From: Rhynchospora pubera
Taxonomy: Eukaryota > Streptophyta > Magnoliopsida > Poales > Cyperaceae
Direction of reading: 5' to 3'
Assembly (NCBI GenBank): GCA_028095005.1
Contig: CM051459.1
Location: forward strand, 276,353,229 to 276,417,228
Length of the DNA stretch: 64,000 bases
The notes under the pieces are model-generated. The model was given only the letters and a program-made list of their open reading frames with translations. It was not told the DNA's origin and did not search any database. Both the position numbers and the translations under genes were made by a program. Each line of letters starts with the position of its first letter. Position 1 is the stretch's first letter. Below are positions 45,101-56,425 of this stretch, piece by piece.

Positions 45101-47726
45101 TCCATTGGTAGACTATTTGGAAAGATCCACAAGTGAAAACATCAAAGACTATTGAAGATGTGCAAAACTGTGCATTTTTGCAAAAGGTATTTTGTTTGCT
45201 TAGCTCTGGGCTATACTGTATGGTAATAGAGGAGCCATACTTCAGTGGCGTTTAGCCACCAAAATTGAAGTTATTTGTAGCAATTAAGTTTCTTAGTACC
45301 TTGATAAAAACCTTGAGCAATAAAATACGTGCGAATATGATTTAAACCATTATGCTTGTTTTATTTTTGAATGATGAATGATGATACCTCATTTGATCAT
45401 CACTAGTTTAGCTGTTTATGTAATGGGTTTTTTTTTTCTATTAGCAATTAATTTTGGCTGCAATTGATTTGGTGGATGCAAATTCAAAATCCGGTGGTTA
45501 CATTGTGTACTCTACATGTTCTATGTTGATTCCTGAGGTCTGTTAAAAAAAATTTCCTTTTTTAGCAAATCTGCATTTATGCCATTACATTTGCTCTATC
45601 CTTTGTTGTATATCTTGTGCTAAATTGAATTTCCTTTTGTTGTAGAATGAGGCTGTTGTAGACTATGCTCTCAAGAAAAGACATGTGAAATTAGTTCCAT
45701 GCGGGCTTGACTTTGGAAAACCTGGGTATTCTCTCTGGGATTAGCGTACTGTGATATTGTGATACGTATGTTTGATTTAGGCTGGGATTGGTTTGTTAAT
45801 TAGATTGGATCATACTGACCTGACCATGTGACAAGCAACTCCCACCAGTAAAATGTTGGGTATGTGGGTTCAGCACTAGGTGCCAGTTTACCTAACTTCA
45901 AATTGACATCAGATCTGTATGGGGTGTCCATTCTTGACTTATGCATACTGGCAGCATAGATCAGCCTGCCTGTTTTAGCCAGTACCAATGTTTTTTTTTT
46001 TTTTTAAATCCAAGCCAGTACCAATGTTAGTGTTATATATAGCATACACTCCCTTTGTCGTCTTTACTTGAGTCTCTTCGTTTTTTTCATTTCAGATTCA
46101 TGCGTTATAGAGAAAACAGGTTCCATCCCTCTCTTGAGAAAACAAGGCGGTTTTATCCTCATGTTAATAACATGGATGGGTTTTTTGTTGCTAAGGTATA
46201 TGTTTACTCTTTAGGACACTGTTGACATTGCACTTGCAACTTGTATATTCTTGTATGATACATGAGAAACTTTTTAACAGAAATTTCCATTTTTGATTTG
46301 ATCTGAGTTATATTTATCTTTTGTTTGTGGTCTCGACTGCAAAGTTTCCTTGAATTTTTGAAATAAGCTTGATTTAAATTTATATTGTTCGGTTCTTCAT
46401 GCAATCTAAAAGGCACAGTTTGCCCGTTAACTCTACAAATATTTGCATATTGATGACAAGTCTGCACCCACCAAGGTTACATGAGTAGGGCTGTCAAACG
46501 TCCAAAAAATCCACGGAACAGCCCATACCGTTTTCTGTTCCGTTAAAAAAACAGTTTCGGCATTTCAATCTGTTAACTGTTTCATTTACGAAACCCGTTA
46601 ACTGTTTCATTTACGAAACGGCACAGAAATCTGTTTCGTTATTCGTTTCACTTCACAAATTACACACAAAACGGTTTGAAACTAGACTGAAACGGTCGAA
46701 ACAGCATATATTGGTATTTTGTTTGCCGTTTCGTTATTGAAACGAAATCCATTTCGCTGCCGTTATTCGTTTCGTTAGAAGATAACGAAACGGCATCACG
46801 CGTTTTATACTGCCGTTGACAGCTCTATACATGAGAATATATTTTCTTTAGTGTTGTTATGTTTTGTTTTGTGTTTGGGGGCCAAACTGAACTAGCCGAC
46901 TTGCTTTAGAGATAATTATAATGCTTTTGAACCTTCTAGTTATCATCTTCTGGGAACCAATGTGCAAACACTGTGAAGTTCTCATGAAACTTGTTTTTCC
47001 TATCTTTTTGTGAACATTAACAGCTGAAGAAGCTAAGCAATAGCCTAACTAAAGACCCTTTAATGAAAGAGAAGAAAGAGAAGAAGAGAAAGCAGCAGGA
47101 GGCTGCTGGTGAGAATGATGGAAAAGACAAGGACCAAAATGAAAAGGATGTAGACGAAAATGCAAGTGTCCCAAATGAAGATGCTGCAAACCCCAAGAAA
47201 TCGGAAAAGCAGAAAGGTAAAAATAGCAAAAAGAACAGACCTGGAAGTAGAATCAGAAAGGGGAGTGAAAAGAAGGCTACAGATTCATCAGATTTGAAGG
47301 GCAATTCACAAGGTGTGAAGGATAATTCAGAAAACAAGAAGCCGACGAGAGTTTATGCGGTTGTTTCATCAAATGACGAGGGGACTAAAAGTGAGAAATC
47401 TCCTTCGAAGGGGAAGAAAAATAGATCTAAATTTCTAGGTAACAGATTTCTTACCTGCACGAGTATTTCAATCCCATATTCTTGTCCGAATATAGCAAGT
47501 ATTATGTTTATCATTTCTGAGTAAACTCTGATAAGCGTTTGTCAATGTGCCCATTTGTGGGGGTTGTATAGCATGTGTTGTGGTGTTGGTGTATGTACCA
47601 GTTTGAAATGCCTATTGCACTGTGATCTGCACAATTCATATGATATTTCCTTCCACTTTGACAGGAAAGAGGAAAAGGAAAGGGTTTCCAAAGAACAAGA
47701 AGGTGCCAGCTGGTGGTAGCAGTTGA
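39158..47726 (+). CDS. NOP2: 25S rRNA (cytosine-C5) methyltransferase NOP2
   Basis: Seventeen coding exons join in phase to 656 aa: 39158-39410, 40832-40989, 41599-41662, 42092-42225, 42376-42459, 42556-42630, 42773-42844, 42955-43028, 43429-43481, 43563-43672, 44905-44973, 45112-45186, 45445-45537, 45646-45725, 46096-46195, 47024-47438, 47665-47726. The N terminus is lysine-rich then acidic, as in nucleolar proteins. SAM-binding motif AAAPGGKT lies near residue 305. Motif IV DAPCTGTG holds Cys378 and motif VI YSTCSM holds Cys432, the two-cysteine signature of m5C RNA methyltransferases. The basic C-terminal tail suits nucleolar RNA binding. The family methylates large-subunit rRNA and is needed for 60S assembly (OLI2/NOP2A in Arabidopsis). 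The exon 1 donor could instead lie 12 nt downstream (AGC/GTTTAA), adding four residues. No lesions were seen, though several introns hold insertions. Confidence 0.92.
39913..40725. mobile_element. TIR element in NOP2 intron 1, CTTGTCAG target duplication
   Basis: 813 bp with perfect 13-bp tips CTATGTTGCACGG / CCGTGCAACATAG. Perfect 8-bp target duplications CTTGTCAG lie at 39,905-39,912 and 40,726-40,733. Subterminal GGGTGCGG and GTATCG motifs recur at both ends. The 8-bp duplication suggests a hAT-like non-autonomous element. About 430 bp of its length is a nested RTE LINE insertion, so the original was near 370 bp. Confidence 0.88.
40059..40488 (+). mobile_element. 5'-truncated RTE-clade LINE, nested
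   Basis: Flanked by 15-bp target duplications TTTTTTTATAGTTCA (40,044-40,058 and 40,489-40,503). It opens in frame and encodes the last about 61 codons of an RTE protein, including RRGRGRPRLTWEEAVKRDLK and DRSAWKLAIQVPEP before a TGA at 40,242-40,244. A 3' UTR follows with an interrupted ATT-repeat stretch, then CCCCAACTTGTTTGGGAC and a TTG-repeat tail. TTG tails instead of poly(A) are known for plant RTE LINEs. Confidence 0.88.
43920..44700. repeat. AT-rich degenerate repeats in NOP2 intron 10
   Basis: Many imperfect copies of TATAATTTATATAAATTATTA-like words fill most of the intron. GTATCGT-type words flank the block on both sides in roughly inverted relation, so it could be an inflated MITE. 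The boundaries are not sharp. Confidence 0.5.
45977..46026 (-). mobile_element. 22-bp poly(A) micro-insertion with 14-bp target duplication
   Basis: AGCCAGTACCAATG occurs at 45,977-45,990 and 46,013-46,026. Between them is T15 followed by AAATCCA, which on minus reads TGGATTT plus 15 A. Exact 14-bp duplications around a short A-tailed insert are what an extremely 5'-truncated LINE-type retrotransposition leaves. It lies in NOP2 intron 14. Confidence 0.7.
46496..46827. mobile_element. hAT-like MITE in NOP2 intron 15
   Basis: 332 bp with tips TAGGGCTGTCAAACG and, reverse-complemented, TAGAGCTGTCAACGG. Perfect 8-bp duplications TACATGAG lie at 46,488-46,495 and 46,828-46,835. The inside is rich in GAAACGG/CCGTTTC words, like the element at 24,746, to which it may be distantly related. 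Confidence 0.9.
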
Positions 47727-48903
47727 AAAGAAATTTTCTACTGAAGTAGGTTGTTAGGCTTGTTGTACTATTATTGTTTGGCATTTCGGGATTTGTTCGA
47801 CCCGGAAGCACAAATTTTGCAGGAGGGTGTTCTGTGTTGTATATGGATAATTTATTTGTTTTGTTTTACGAGGCATTCAACTTGTTAAAATGTACTGATT
47901 GTTAGTTCAAATCTGCAATGTTGCAAATTCTTATGCTTGAAGCATACATTACTGGAAGCATGCTAGGTTAAGATAAGATTAAAAATTACTCCAAAAAAGT
48001 TAAATTGCATCATTGGTTGATTGATTTTGCTTGGATGGGCCACAAGAACTGTACATGTGCGTTTGTATTAATTAAAGCATGCTAGGTTTTGTCGACTCAT
48101 ATTTTTTCGAAAGAACTTGACAGAAGCTGTCAAGGAAGTCGACTCATATTTTTTGAAAGTGTGTAATTCATTTGGAGCGATACATTAAATGACCCTTAAC
48201 CCGTAAAGACGCCGAGCAATATTGCATATGTTAGCGTTGTGAGAAAGGAAATAAGTTTTACTGTGCATTAGTTGGGTTAGCATTTTTCTGGCTTGTGAAA
48301 TAGAGACGTTTGCTTGTTTCCACAACTCAATCAATGCACAGCAAGTACTTGGTACTTCATATAATTTTTTAACAAAAGTAGACGAGTTCTCTGCACAATT
48401 ATTTTGATCTTTAGACTTGTAAATTTCAATAATTTGGTGTAAATCTTCGTTTCATTAGTCGATATTGGACGACATTGCAGTCAGTAATTTTCATTTCTAA
48501 AATAAATTGGGTTGAAATCTTCCAATTTTTTTTTTATTTTTATAAAGGAATCCAGTCTAATTTTGAACATGCGACATTCCACTTTGCCATCAGATCAAAA
48601 AGCTGATCTCTACTGCCAGTGTTGTTGTCGACACAGTTTTTTTTTGTCTGATATGTGTTGGTATAAGTACTTTTGTTTTGTGTTACATTTTACGGGAAGT
48701 TGTTGGTACTTTGTAAAATGTTAAGGTAAGAGTTGGTTATTTTTTACCAGTTTGAACTATTTCTGCATACCACAAAAGTACAAACGACCCCCTTTCTTTA
48801 TTAGGTTATGGCAAATTTTGCAGAGAACTAAATTGTTTAATTGAGTTTAAATCTAGATCATTTATTAAATATGATTAAAATTTTAGTCCACCATGAAGTT
48901 ACC
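47727..48903. other. NOP2 3' UTR and intergenic spacer
   Basis: The first 150-200 bp are probably 3' UTR. The rest shows no gene or repeat boundary. Confidence 0.5.
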
Positions 48904-49047
48904 AACAACAACAACAACAACTAAGCCTTTTGTCCCAAACAAGTTGGGGTAGGCTAGAAAGAAACCCAACAAGAGAACACATCCAAGAACAAGAACAAAA
49001 AAAAAAAAAAAAAAAAAAAAACATAAAAATACTAATAGTAAGACTAG
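48904..49047 (-). mobile_element. RTE LINE 3' tail, second copy
   Basis: 144 bp on the minus strand between 13-bp target duplications CCATGAAGTTACC (48,891-48,903 and 49,048-49,060). It begins on + with AAC repeats (the TTG tail) and then GTCCCAAACAAGTTGGGGTA, matching the 3' UTR of the copy in NOP2 intron 1. An A run of about 27 interrupts it. Only 3' UTR sequence is present. Confidence 0.9.
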
Positions 49048-49060
49048 CCATGAAGTTACC

Positions 49061-49680
49061 CTTAAAGTTAATATACGATTTCGTTTAGCTTGTGTGTCTT
49101 TTTAGCTTATCACACAACTTGTCAAGGAGAGAAATGTTTGACAATGAATTATTTTGATAATTTTAACAATATGTTATTAAAACAGTTCAAATAATTTGGA
49201 AAATTAAAAAACAATTTTATATGCTCGTTGTTTTAATATATAATAAATAGAGTGCAAATCAAATGATATACAATTTACATCGCGTTTTGTGATGCATCAA
49301 AGATACATTGATTTCAATCCGTTATGTAACACATAAATTCTTTTCGTGTATGCAATGCAAGTATGCTGTTCTAACTTTTTTTTTGGACTTCTTTCGGGTC
49401 TCCTTCCCATCTCCGTGCGCCGTGCGGGGCTGCTTCATCACACCAGAAACTGAGAAACATCTAGTTGACCTTTTAAAAAGGCCCATGGGCTCTGGCGCCC
49501 TGCTTCCCATTTCCGTATTCCCTCCTTAAAATATTTCTAACCTCTCCAGTCATCATGCCATCCTCTCCAGTACTTCGATTCCTTTCTGAGTTTCTGTTCT
49601 TCCCTTCTCTCCTTCAATCCACCTTTCTTTTCTTACCTTGTCAAACCCCTTAAACCCTGAACCCTGAACCCTACCTCGCC
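49061..49680. other. Promoter/leader region of the PPR gene
   Basis: No ORF supported. Just before the ATG are three tandem AACCCTGA-type units (about 49,648-49,675), close to telo-box sequence. Confidence 0.4.
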
Positions 49681-52600
49681 ATGCCATCCCCAATCTCGGC
49701 CATGAGATCCCGCCTTGTTTCTTCCACCATCGCCACATGCACCTCCACCTCGCCTTCAACCTCAACCTCTCTTCCTCACCCTTCTTTTTTTTCCATCTTC
49801 CTCCTCCTTAGACGTCCCTTCTCCTCCCAACCCTTAATGCAAGAATCCGACACGCCAAAGGAAATGCTCACCAATTTCATAATCTCCGATCTCTCGTCTC
49901 TTCTCTCAAAGCCGCGGTCAGAGTTGCACAAGAACCGGTCTTTAGAACACCTCGCTCCACACCTCACCCCTTCTCATGTTTCTGAGCTATTCCGTACACA
50001 TTCCATAGACCCCAAAATGGCGCTTCTTTTCTTCGAGTCGGTTTCGCAATTGCAGGGCTTCAAGCATGATGTTCATTCACATGCCTCTCTCATAGGCCTG
50101 CTCCTTCGGTCTAAAACACATGTCGACTTTGAAAAGGTACTCATCTCTATGGTTAAATCTTGTGAGCAAGAGAAAGATATGGGTGTTGTCATGGATGCTT
50201 TTTGGGCAATCAAGCGAACGAGTTTTATGTTCTCTTACAATTGCTACAAATATCTTCTGAAATGTCTTTTCCCATTTTACATGACCCGGGAAATGCAAAG
50301 TTTGTGCCCATATATGATCAAAGATGGAATAGTTCCTGATGTCGTTGTGTATAACCTGATGCTCAAGTGTTATTGCAAGGAAGGAAACCTAAGAAAGGCA
50401 CATAACTGCTTTAAACATTTGTTAGGATCGAGTACCCCTATAGATAGCTTTGCGTGCAATTCCATGATTCAAGAGTATTGCAAAATTGGTGATTTGAATA
50501 AAGCTTGCTGGGTTATTCTGATGATGCCTCTGTTGGGTTGTCAGAGAAATCAGTTCTCATACACAATGCTCATTCATGGCCTTTGCAGATTGGGGCACTT
50601 GAATGAAGCTTTAAGATTGTGGGATTCAATGAAAATCGATAAGTGCGCCCCAAATGTGCACACATACACTGTAATGATTGACAATCTATGCAAGAATGGA
50701 GATCTTGATACCGCACACAAGCTGCTTGAGGAAATGTCTGAGAAGGGTGTAACACCTAGTGTGGTTACTTACAACACCATAATAGGTTGTTATTGTAAGT
50801 GTGGGAAGGTAGATAATGCTCTGAGAACTCTGCAGCTGATGAGATCAAAGAGTTGCAATCCTGATACGTGGACATGCGGAATCCTCATACGTGGGCTTTG
50901 TAGCAATTCTAGAGTTTCAGATGCTGAAGCCCTGTTGAATGACTTTAGGCGAGATTTGATACCGAACCTGGTCTCTTATAGAAGCTTGATTGAACAATAT
51001 TGCCAGATGGGGCTGCTAGAGGATGCTTTTCGGGTTAAAAGTTTAATGGAGTCAGATGGGTGTAAACCTGATATGGTACTCTACACAATGTTAATCGAAA
51101 TGTTGGCCAAAAATGGCAATCTAGAAGAGGCAAACAAATTGTTGTGTGAAGCTTTTGCAGAAGGACTTGAACCAGATGTACGCACCTACACCGCACTGGT
51201 TGGTGGTTATTGTAAAGTAGGGAAAATTGATGCTGTAATTGAGGTCATGAAATTTATGGAATCAAAGGGGTGTGCACCGAACAATTGGACATACCATCAA
51301 TTAATTCATGGCTTATGCATGAATGGTAAAGTCGAAGAGGCAATGGCTTGGTTCAACAAGATAGTTTACAAAGGAGTTGAACCTGACATCATGATGTACA
51401 CTGCCTTGATCCAAGGTCAGTGCATGAAAAATCATGTTAACAATGCTCTTAGATTGTTATATAAGATGGAGAAGCAGGGCCTCATGCCTGATGAATTTGT
51501 ATTTACAATTTTGATTGAGTCTCTCTGCAAGGTTGGGAGGCTCAATGAAGCTCAATCTCTTTTTAGCACTGCATTCAAAATGGGTTTTTCAGCCAATAAT
51601 GTTATATACAACACCTTAATGAATGGGCTGTTGAAAGCAGGTCAGGTTGAGTTTTCCCGATCTCTTGTGGATAAGATGGTTGGTATTGTGCCTGATATAT
51701 ATGCTTACAGCACACTTATACATGGGTTGTGTGAACAAAGCAAGCTGGGAGAAGCCTTGGAGGTGCTTGATGAAATGCTACTGAAGGGAATACAACCCAA
51801 CACAATCACATACACCACACTCATACATGAAATGCTCAAGGAAGGGAGCTTTGACCGTGCTAGTCAGATGTTCGACCAGATGGTTAATCATCGGTGCAAA
51901 CCCAATACAGTTACTTGTACTGTTTTCATAAAAGCATATTTTGATACGGGGCAGATCAAGGAGGCAGAGGATATGTTTGTGGAGATGGAAAGACTGGGGA
52001 TTAAACCTGATGTGGTAACTTATGGAGTATTAATTGATGGTTTTAGTAACTTTGATTTGTTAGACCATGCATATGGTATTTTAAAACAGATGATGGATGG
52101 GGACACTTGTAATCCTGATTTTTGTGTTTATTCTGACTTGATCAAGCACCTCCTAAGGAGAAAGGCCTGTACAAGTGGTGATGCTTGTACCACCTGGAAG
52201 GACACCTGTGGCATGTGGAATGAATTGGGCTTGGAAATAGTATTCCAGCTCTTGGATGAGATGATAAATTATGGGTGTACCCCTGATGTCACAACTTATT
52301 TTCATCTGATCGAAGGTTTCTGCAAAGCTGGCCGTCTTGAAGAGGCCAATACCTTGTTTAATACTATGAAAGAAAAAGATATATCCCCAAATGAAAATAT
52401 CTTCAACATTCTTGTCAATTGTTGTTTTGAAACAAAATCATACCAGACGGGATTGGGTTTTATGGGGGCCATGAGAGAATTAGGGTTTCAACCTCGATTG
52501 GACTCGTACAGGCGATTAATTGTAGGATTTTGCGAGGAAGGTTTATTTGGAGAGGCTAAGACAGCTTTCTGTGAGCTGCTTGGTCTGAAGAAAAACCATG

Positions 52601-52794
52601 ATGAGGTTGCCTGGGAGATACTGATTGAAGGACTGGTGAAGCAGGGCAATGTGTCAGAGTGCTATGAGCTGCTTTCTGTTATGGAAGAGGAGGGCTGTGT
52701 TTTGTGCTCGGAGACCTATGAACTGATTGCTAGAGAGGTTGTTAGCCAGTCAGACCTTGCATCTAACAAATCAGTTGTTGAGGCTGAACAGTAA
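49681..52794 (+). CDS. P-class pentatricopeptide repeat protein, organellar
   Basis: Single uninterrupted exon, 1037 aa. The first about 50 residues are rich in Ser, Thr and Arg without acidic residues and end in LLRRPFSSQP, a likely mitochondrial presequence; the next in-frame ATG is at codon 8. From about residue 220 to the C terminus run about twenty 35-residue PPR motifs such as VTYNTIIGCYCKCGKVDNALRT-like units, with no E, DYW or SMR domain. Such proteins bind organellar RNA one base per repeat and stabilise, splice or help translate it; the target cannot be read here. One region (residues about 820-850, KACTSGDACTTWKDTCGMWN) breaks the repeat spacing. It resembles the Arabidopsis At5g65560 type, from memory. 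Intron-free structure is normal for the family. Confidence 0.93.
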   Translation: MPSPISAMRSRLVSSTIATCTSTSPSTSTSLPHPSFFSIFLLLRRPFSSQPLMQESDTPKEMLTNFIISDLSSLLSKPRSELHKNRSLEHLAPHLTPSHVSELFRTHSIDPKMALLFFESVSQLQGFKHDVHSHASLIGLLLRSKTHVDFEKVLISMVKSCEQEKDMGVVMDAFWAIKRTSFMFSYNCYKYLLKCLFPFYMTREMQSLCPYMIKDGIVPDVVVYNLMLKCYCKEGNLRKAHNCFKHLLGSSTPIDSFACNSMIQEYCKIGDLNKACWVILMMPLLGCQRNQFSYTMLIHGLCRLGHLNEALRLWDSMKIDKCAPNVHTYTVMIDNLCKNGDLDTAHKLLEEMSEKGVTPSVVTYNTIIGCYCKCGKVDNALRTLQLMRSKSCNPDTWTCGILIRGLCSNSRVSDAEALLNDFRRDLIPNLVSYRSLIEQYCQMGLLEDAFRVKSLMESDGCKPDMVLYTMLIEMLAKNGNLEEANKLLCEAFAEGLEPDVRTYTALVGGYCKVGKIDAVIEVMKFMESKGCAPNNWTYHQLIHGLCMNGKVEEAMAWFNKIVYKGVEPDIMMYTALIQGQCMKNHVNNALRLLYKMEKQGLMPDEFVFTILIESLCKVGRLNEAQSLFSTAFKMGFSANNVIYNTLMNGLLKAGQVEFSRSLVDKMVGIVPDIYAYSTLIHGLCEQSKLGEALEVLDEMLLKGIQPNTITYTTLIHEMLKEGSFDRASQMFDQMVNHRCKPNTVTCTVFIKAYFDTGQIKEAEDMFVEMERLGIKPDVVTYGVLIDGFSNFDLLDHAYGILKQMMDGDTCNPDFCVYSDLIKHLLRRKACTSGDACTTWKDTCGMWNELGLEIVFQLLDEMINYGCTPDVTTYFHLIEGFCKAGRLEEANTLFNTMKEKDISPNENIFNILVNCCFETKSYQTGLGFMGAMRELGFQPRLDSYRRLIVGFCEEGLFGEAKTAFCELLGLKKNHDEVAWEILIEGLVKQGNVSECYELLSVMEEEGCVLCSETYELIAREVVSQSDLASNKSVVEAEQ

Positions 52795-55616
52795 CTCATC
52801 GTCGCTCTGCTTGCTGGTTGTAACAATTTGTGTGGCAGTTTGTTGCTTGAAAACTGCCTCGAGGCAAGCAAATTTCTCTTAACTATTTTCTTTTAGTTTA
52901 TTTATTTCCTTGGGAAAGCAGCAAATTCTGGCGAAACTGCTGGAGGACATCGGTATGTTTGCTATAGAGAAGTCATTCAAACATATTTTACTGTGTGCTC
53001 TTTTTCTTTTTTTAAACCTATTGTCATGTCAAATCAAACTGAGGTTTTTTTTGTCTTAGAACATTATACTCTTTTAATGTTGATTTATGCAAAAGGTAAA
53101 AGAAGATGTCCAAAATGCTTAAAGCACTTGATTCTTGTAAGGCATCAGTTTGGGCGTTTTGGATGTTTAAAAATTAACTCTCAAACAGCCGTAAGGAAAC
53201 AAAAGTAATCATAGTAGTGTAATTGGAATTGGCAGGTGTACTTATATTTCTAGTTCTTGCCGTTACCTGATATAGTGATATATAAATGTTATTATTTTAA
53301 GGGCAAACTAATAAGTTTCTGACCATGTTTTTAATTACCTAACCTTGCAATTTCCCTTACTTGGGTGGTGGCTTAAACCGAGAACTCGCATGACCTTTTC
53401 TATATCTTTTATTAATTCTAGATCTTACAATATTTTCCTGTTCAAATATGTAAATCCATACAAGGAAAAAAGCAAAAGGAAATTGAAAAGTTCTATGACA
53501 CTAATTAGTAATTCTTGGTTCTTTTGCAGGCTTAAATATTTGTATGCCCAACAAAAATTTTGTATATATGGAAAGTGATTTTGTAGAAGTGCATTTTACT
53601 CTATGGCGTAGAAGACAGCCTTTTATGCTCTGCAATTGTAAAGGTAAAATTGCATTTAACAGAAGGAGACATCTGGAATTGATTATTGTAATTAATAGAA
53701 GAAAGGCAGCTATCCCTACCTGATATTACAAACTGCTTTGGAATTTCTTTTAATAGTTAACCTTAGCCAGAAAATTGTAATAATAAGAGAAATTATAAAA
53801 ATGAATGGAGTTGTCGATTGGAATATGTTGTCGTTTTTTTGGTAATAATTTGGAATCATTGTTTACTTTTGCCACGGTGCGTACTTGAATATTCCCTTTC
53901 TATTACTGGTTATTTTCCATCACATACTGTATTCCTTTGCCACATATTAAGCAGATGCTTCTAGGATATACTGCAGTAAGTGGAACCAACCTTCTTTTAA
54001 TCATTTCATTTTTTTGTCACTTTATTCTATTCTATCTAGGAATCTTTTGGCACAATGTATTTCCAATCTTCCAGTCAACTGGAGTAGACTAACAATGTAT
54101 CCGGTATCCCTATATTTGTGTATTGATTTCTTCAGTTGTCCCACTAAGGATTCTGCGCTAGCTGGTAAATGTCTTTTTACTTAGAGCTTTAGGTTCTTGC
54201 AACTTATTTTTGGATCCTATACCAATGGACAGCTTTGTTAGTGCCATTGGAAATCCAGTATTAACACTTTGTCACACTCACACCTCCATGTGATATTCAT
54301 CTGTTTTCTTGTAATAATTGTTTATAAGAAAATAACAATTTGTCATTCATTTTAACTTCTTAATGAGCAATCCATATGTAACTTTTAACCTATTATTCTT
54401 TTTCCTTTCCAGGTCTCGATCACATTTTATTGATTACTGCATATCGCGTTGCTTAGTTTATACATAGCAGTATAGCACTGACATAGTGATCTCTTATGTG
54501 TCTGAAACTCCAACCAGTGTAAATGATCTATGATATTTGTAGGGACAGAGCTAATCCCTTTAAAATTGTTCAATCCAATATTATGCTCCAATTTTTTTTT
54601 TCTGCTGAAATTGTGTAACACATGCTTCTAAATTAATACAGAATACTCTCTGTGCAACAATCACAAGGAAGACTTCCTTGATGTATATTTTGAACATGAC
54701 ATGCTAGCCTTTTGAACCTCAAAGTATCATTTCAGTGAAGATTGCCACAGAAGATCCAGATCTTTTGTCCAATGCCAGCATTGTCACATAATAGACTTCT
54801 TCAGACACTTCCATGTGTATTTATCTGTTTTTATCATAAATATGTAGTAACAAAAAAACAAAATATGTAACATTCATATCATCTGTGTTAATCAATATAT
54901 ATAACTTTCTATCTGTCAGTTTATTTATTCTTTTTCATCACTGACCCACGATTTATTGATCATTGCAAATTAGTTTTGCTGTTGTTTCTACAAATTTAGT
55001 ATTTGCATTGTTTTTTTGTCTGTAACCGTATCTGTTTTTATTACCATGTCTGTCGGCCTGCAAACTGTGTGTGAGAATGAGACAAACAATTTTGTTTATA
55101 TAAAAGAAAATTCGCGCTTCACATTTTATTCTCCTCGTAGACACTTATGTGTTCAATTTTTTCATATGTTTGTTCGGAACATTTGAGGGGAATTACGTGT
55201 TAAAAGTTCTACGAGGAGGTAGAATAAACTTCCACTTCTAAATCAGTAGATTTTAAAAAGAAATAAAGAACATTTTTTTGTTTTCAGTTTAGCCTTCTAA
55301 TTTTAAATGTTCAGATCAGATCTTTAAACTACATCTCACACTCAGACACTGTTTCTTTGTATGGCTTTTCTTTAACATTATCTAAGGCAGGAAGCAAGTT
55401 CAAAACATTTAGAAGGTCAAAAAGTTTTATTTTTTTAGAAAAAAGAAAAGAAAATAATTAAAAAATAAATTTGGGCAGGTAACAGTATTTAATTTAACGA
55501 CCATGTATATTTTTATTAGAATTCATTGCTAGTTTGAAAAGTTCGCATTATTATTATATTCACAAATACAATACTTTAGAAGCGTTACTATAATGCACTT
55601 TCTTGTTCTTGTTTAA
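52795..55616. other. PPR downstream region, no further gene
   Basis: The first part should contain the 3' UTR. Open frames here are short and lack family similarity. The sequence is AT-rich and non-repetitive within the window. Confidence 0.5.
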
Positions 55617-55805
55617 GGCTCCGTTTGGATGGGTTGAGAATAAGATAGGAAGAAGGAAGAAGGAAAGAAATTTATTGGGAAACGGTAAATTTATTGGGAA
55701 GTGTATAACTTTTGTGAAGAGTTTGGATGGTTAGAAATAAATTTATTGGTAAAAAGTGATTATTCCTTATTCCTTATTCCGGGAAGAAGCCATCCAAACG
55801 GAGCC
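55617..55805. mobile_element. MITE with shared core (copy A)
   Basis: 189 bp, perfect 16-bp tips GGCTCCGTTTGGATGG / CCATCCAAACGGAGCC, with TAA on each side (55,614-55,616 and 55,806-55,808). Contains the TTGGGAAGTGTATAACTTTT version of the shared core. Confidence 0.92.
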
Positions 55806-56425
55806 TAATTTACAGTGTAATCCGGTGTAACTTGGAGTCTTCGTGCTTTTCATAGGCTACATGCCACATGGGAAAGACTCTGTTAATGGTTTTCATAATT
55901 TGTACTTGCAGACTTGCAGTTCTCTTCATGGTTTAGACCATGGTTTTGTTTTCAACAAATGGGTCGGTCTTTGAAGACGCATCCCTTGTTTTTTTGGGTT
56001 CCACTTTTTTATTTACTAAAATGTAAAATGAAAGCATATTAGAATTCATGAACAGGGAGCTCAAATTCTTTGACTATTTATCTAAACTTTTTTGTGGGAC
56101 TCGTTCAAGTATAGGCGCACAATGATCACATTCATTAGGAGTTGATACGAGAGTATTCCACTTGTACATTAGTGCAACTATAGAGGTAATTATCAGAAAA
56201 GACCTTGGAATATTCCAATCACATCTTCCCCTGAGAATAATAACATGTGGTAAATTACGAAACAGGATACAGCTGGTATTAACACTCCCATAATTTCCTG
56301 GCTGCTCGCTTGTAAAGGCCGAGAAAATAAAGAAAAAAAGTTTATAAGAGTCTATTCGTCTCAATTATTATACAATGTTGACCCGACAATTGTAATTATA
56401 ATTATATGACCATCTCACTTATAAA

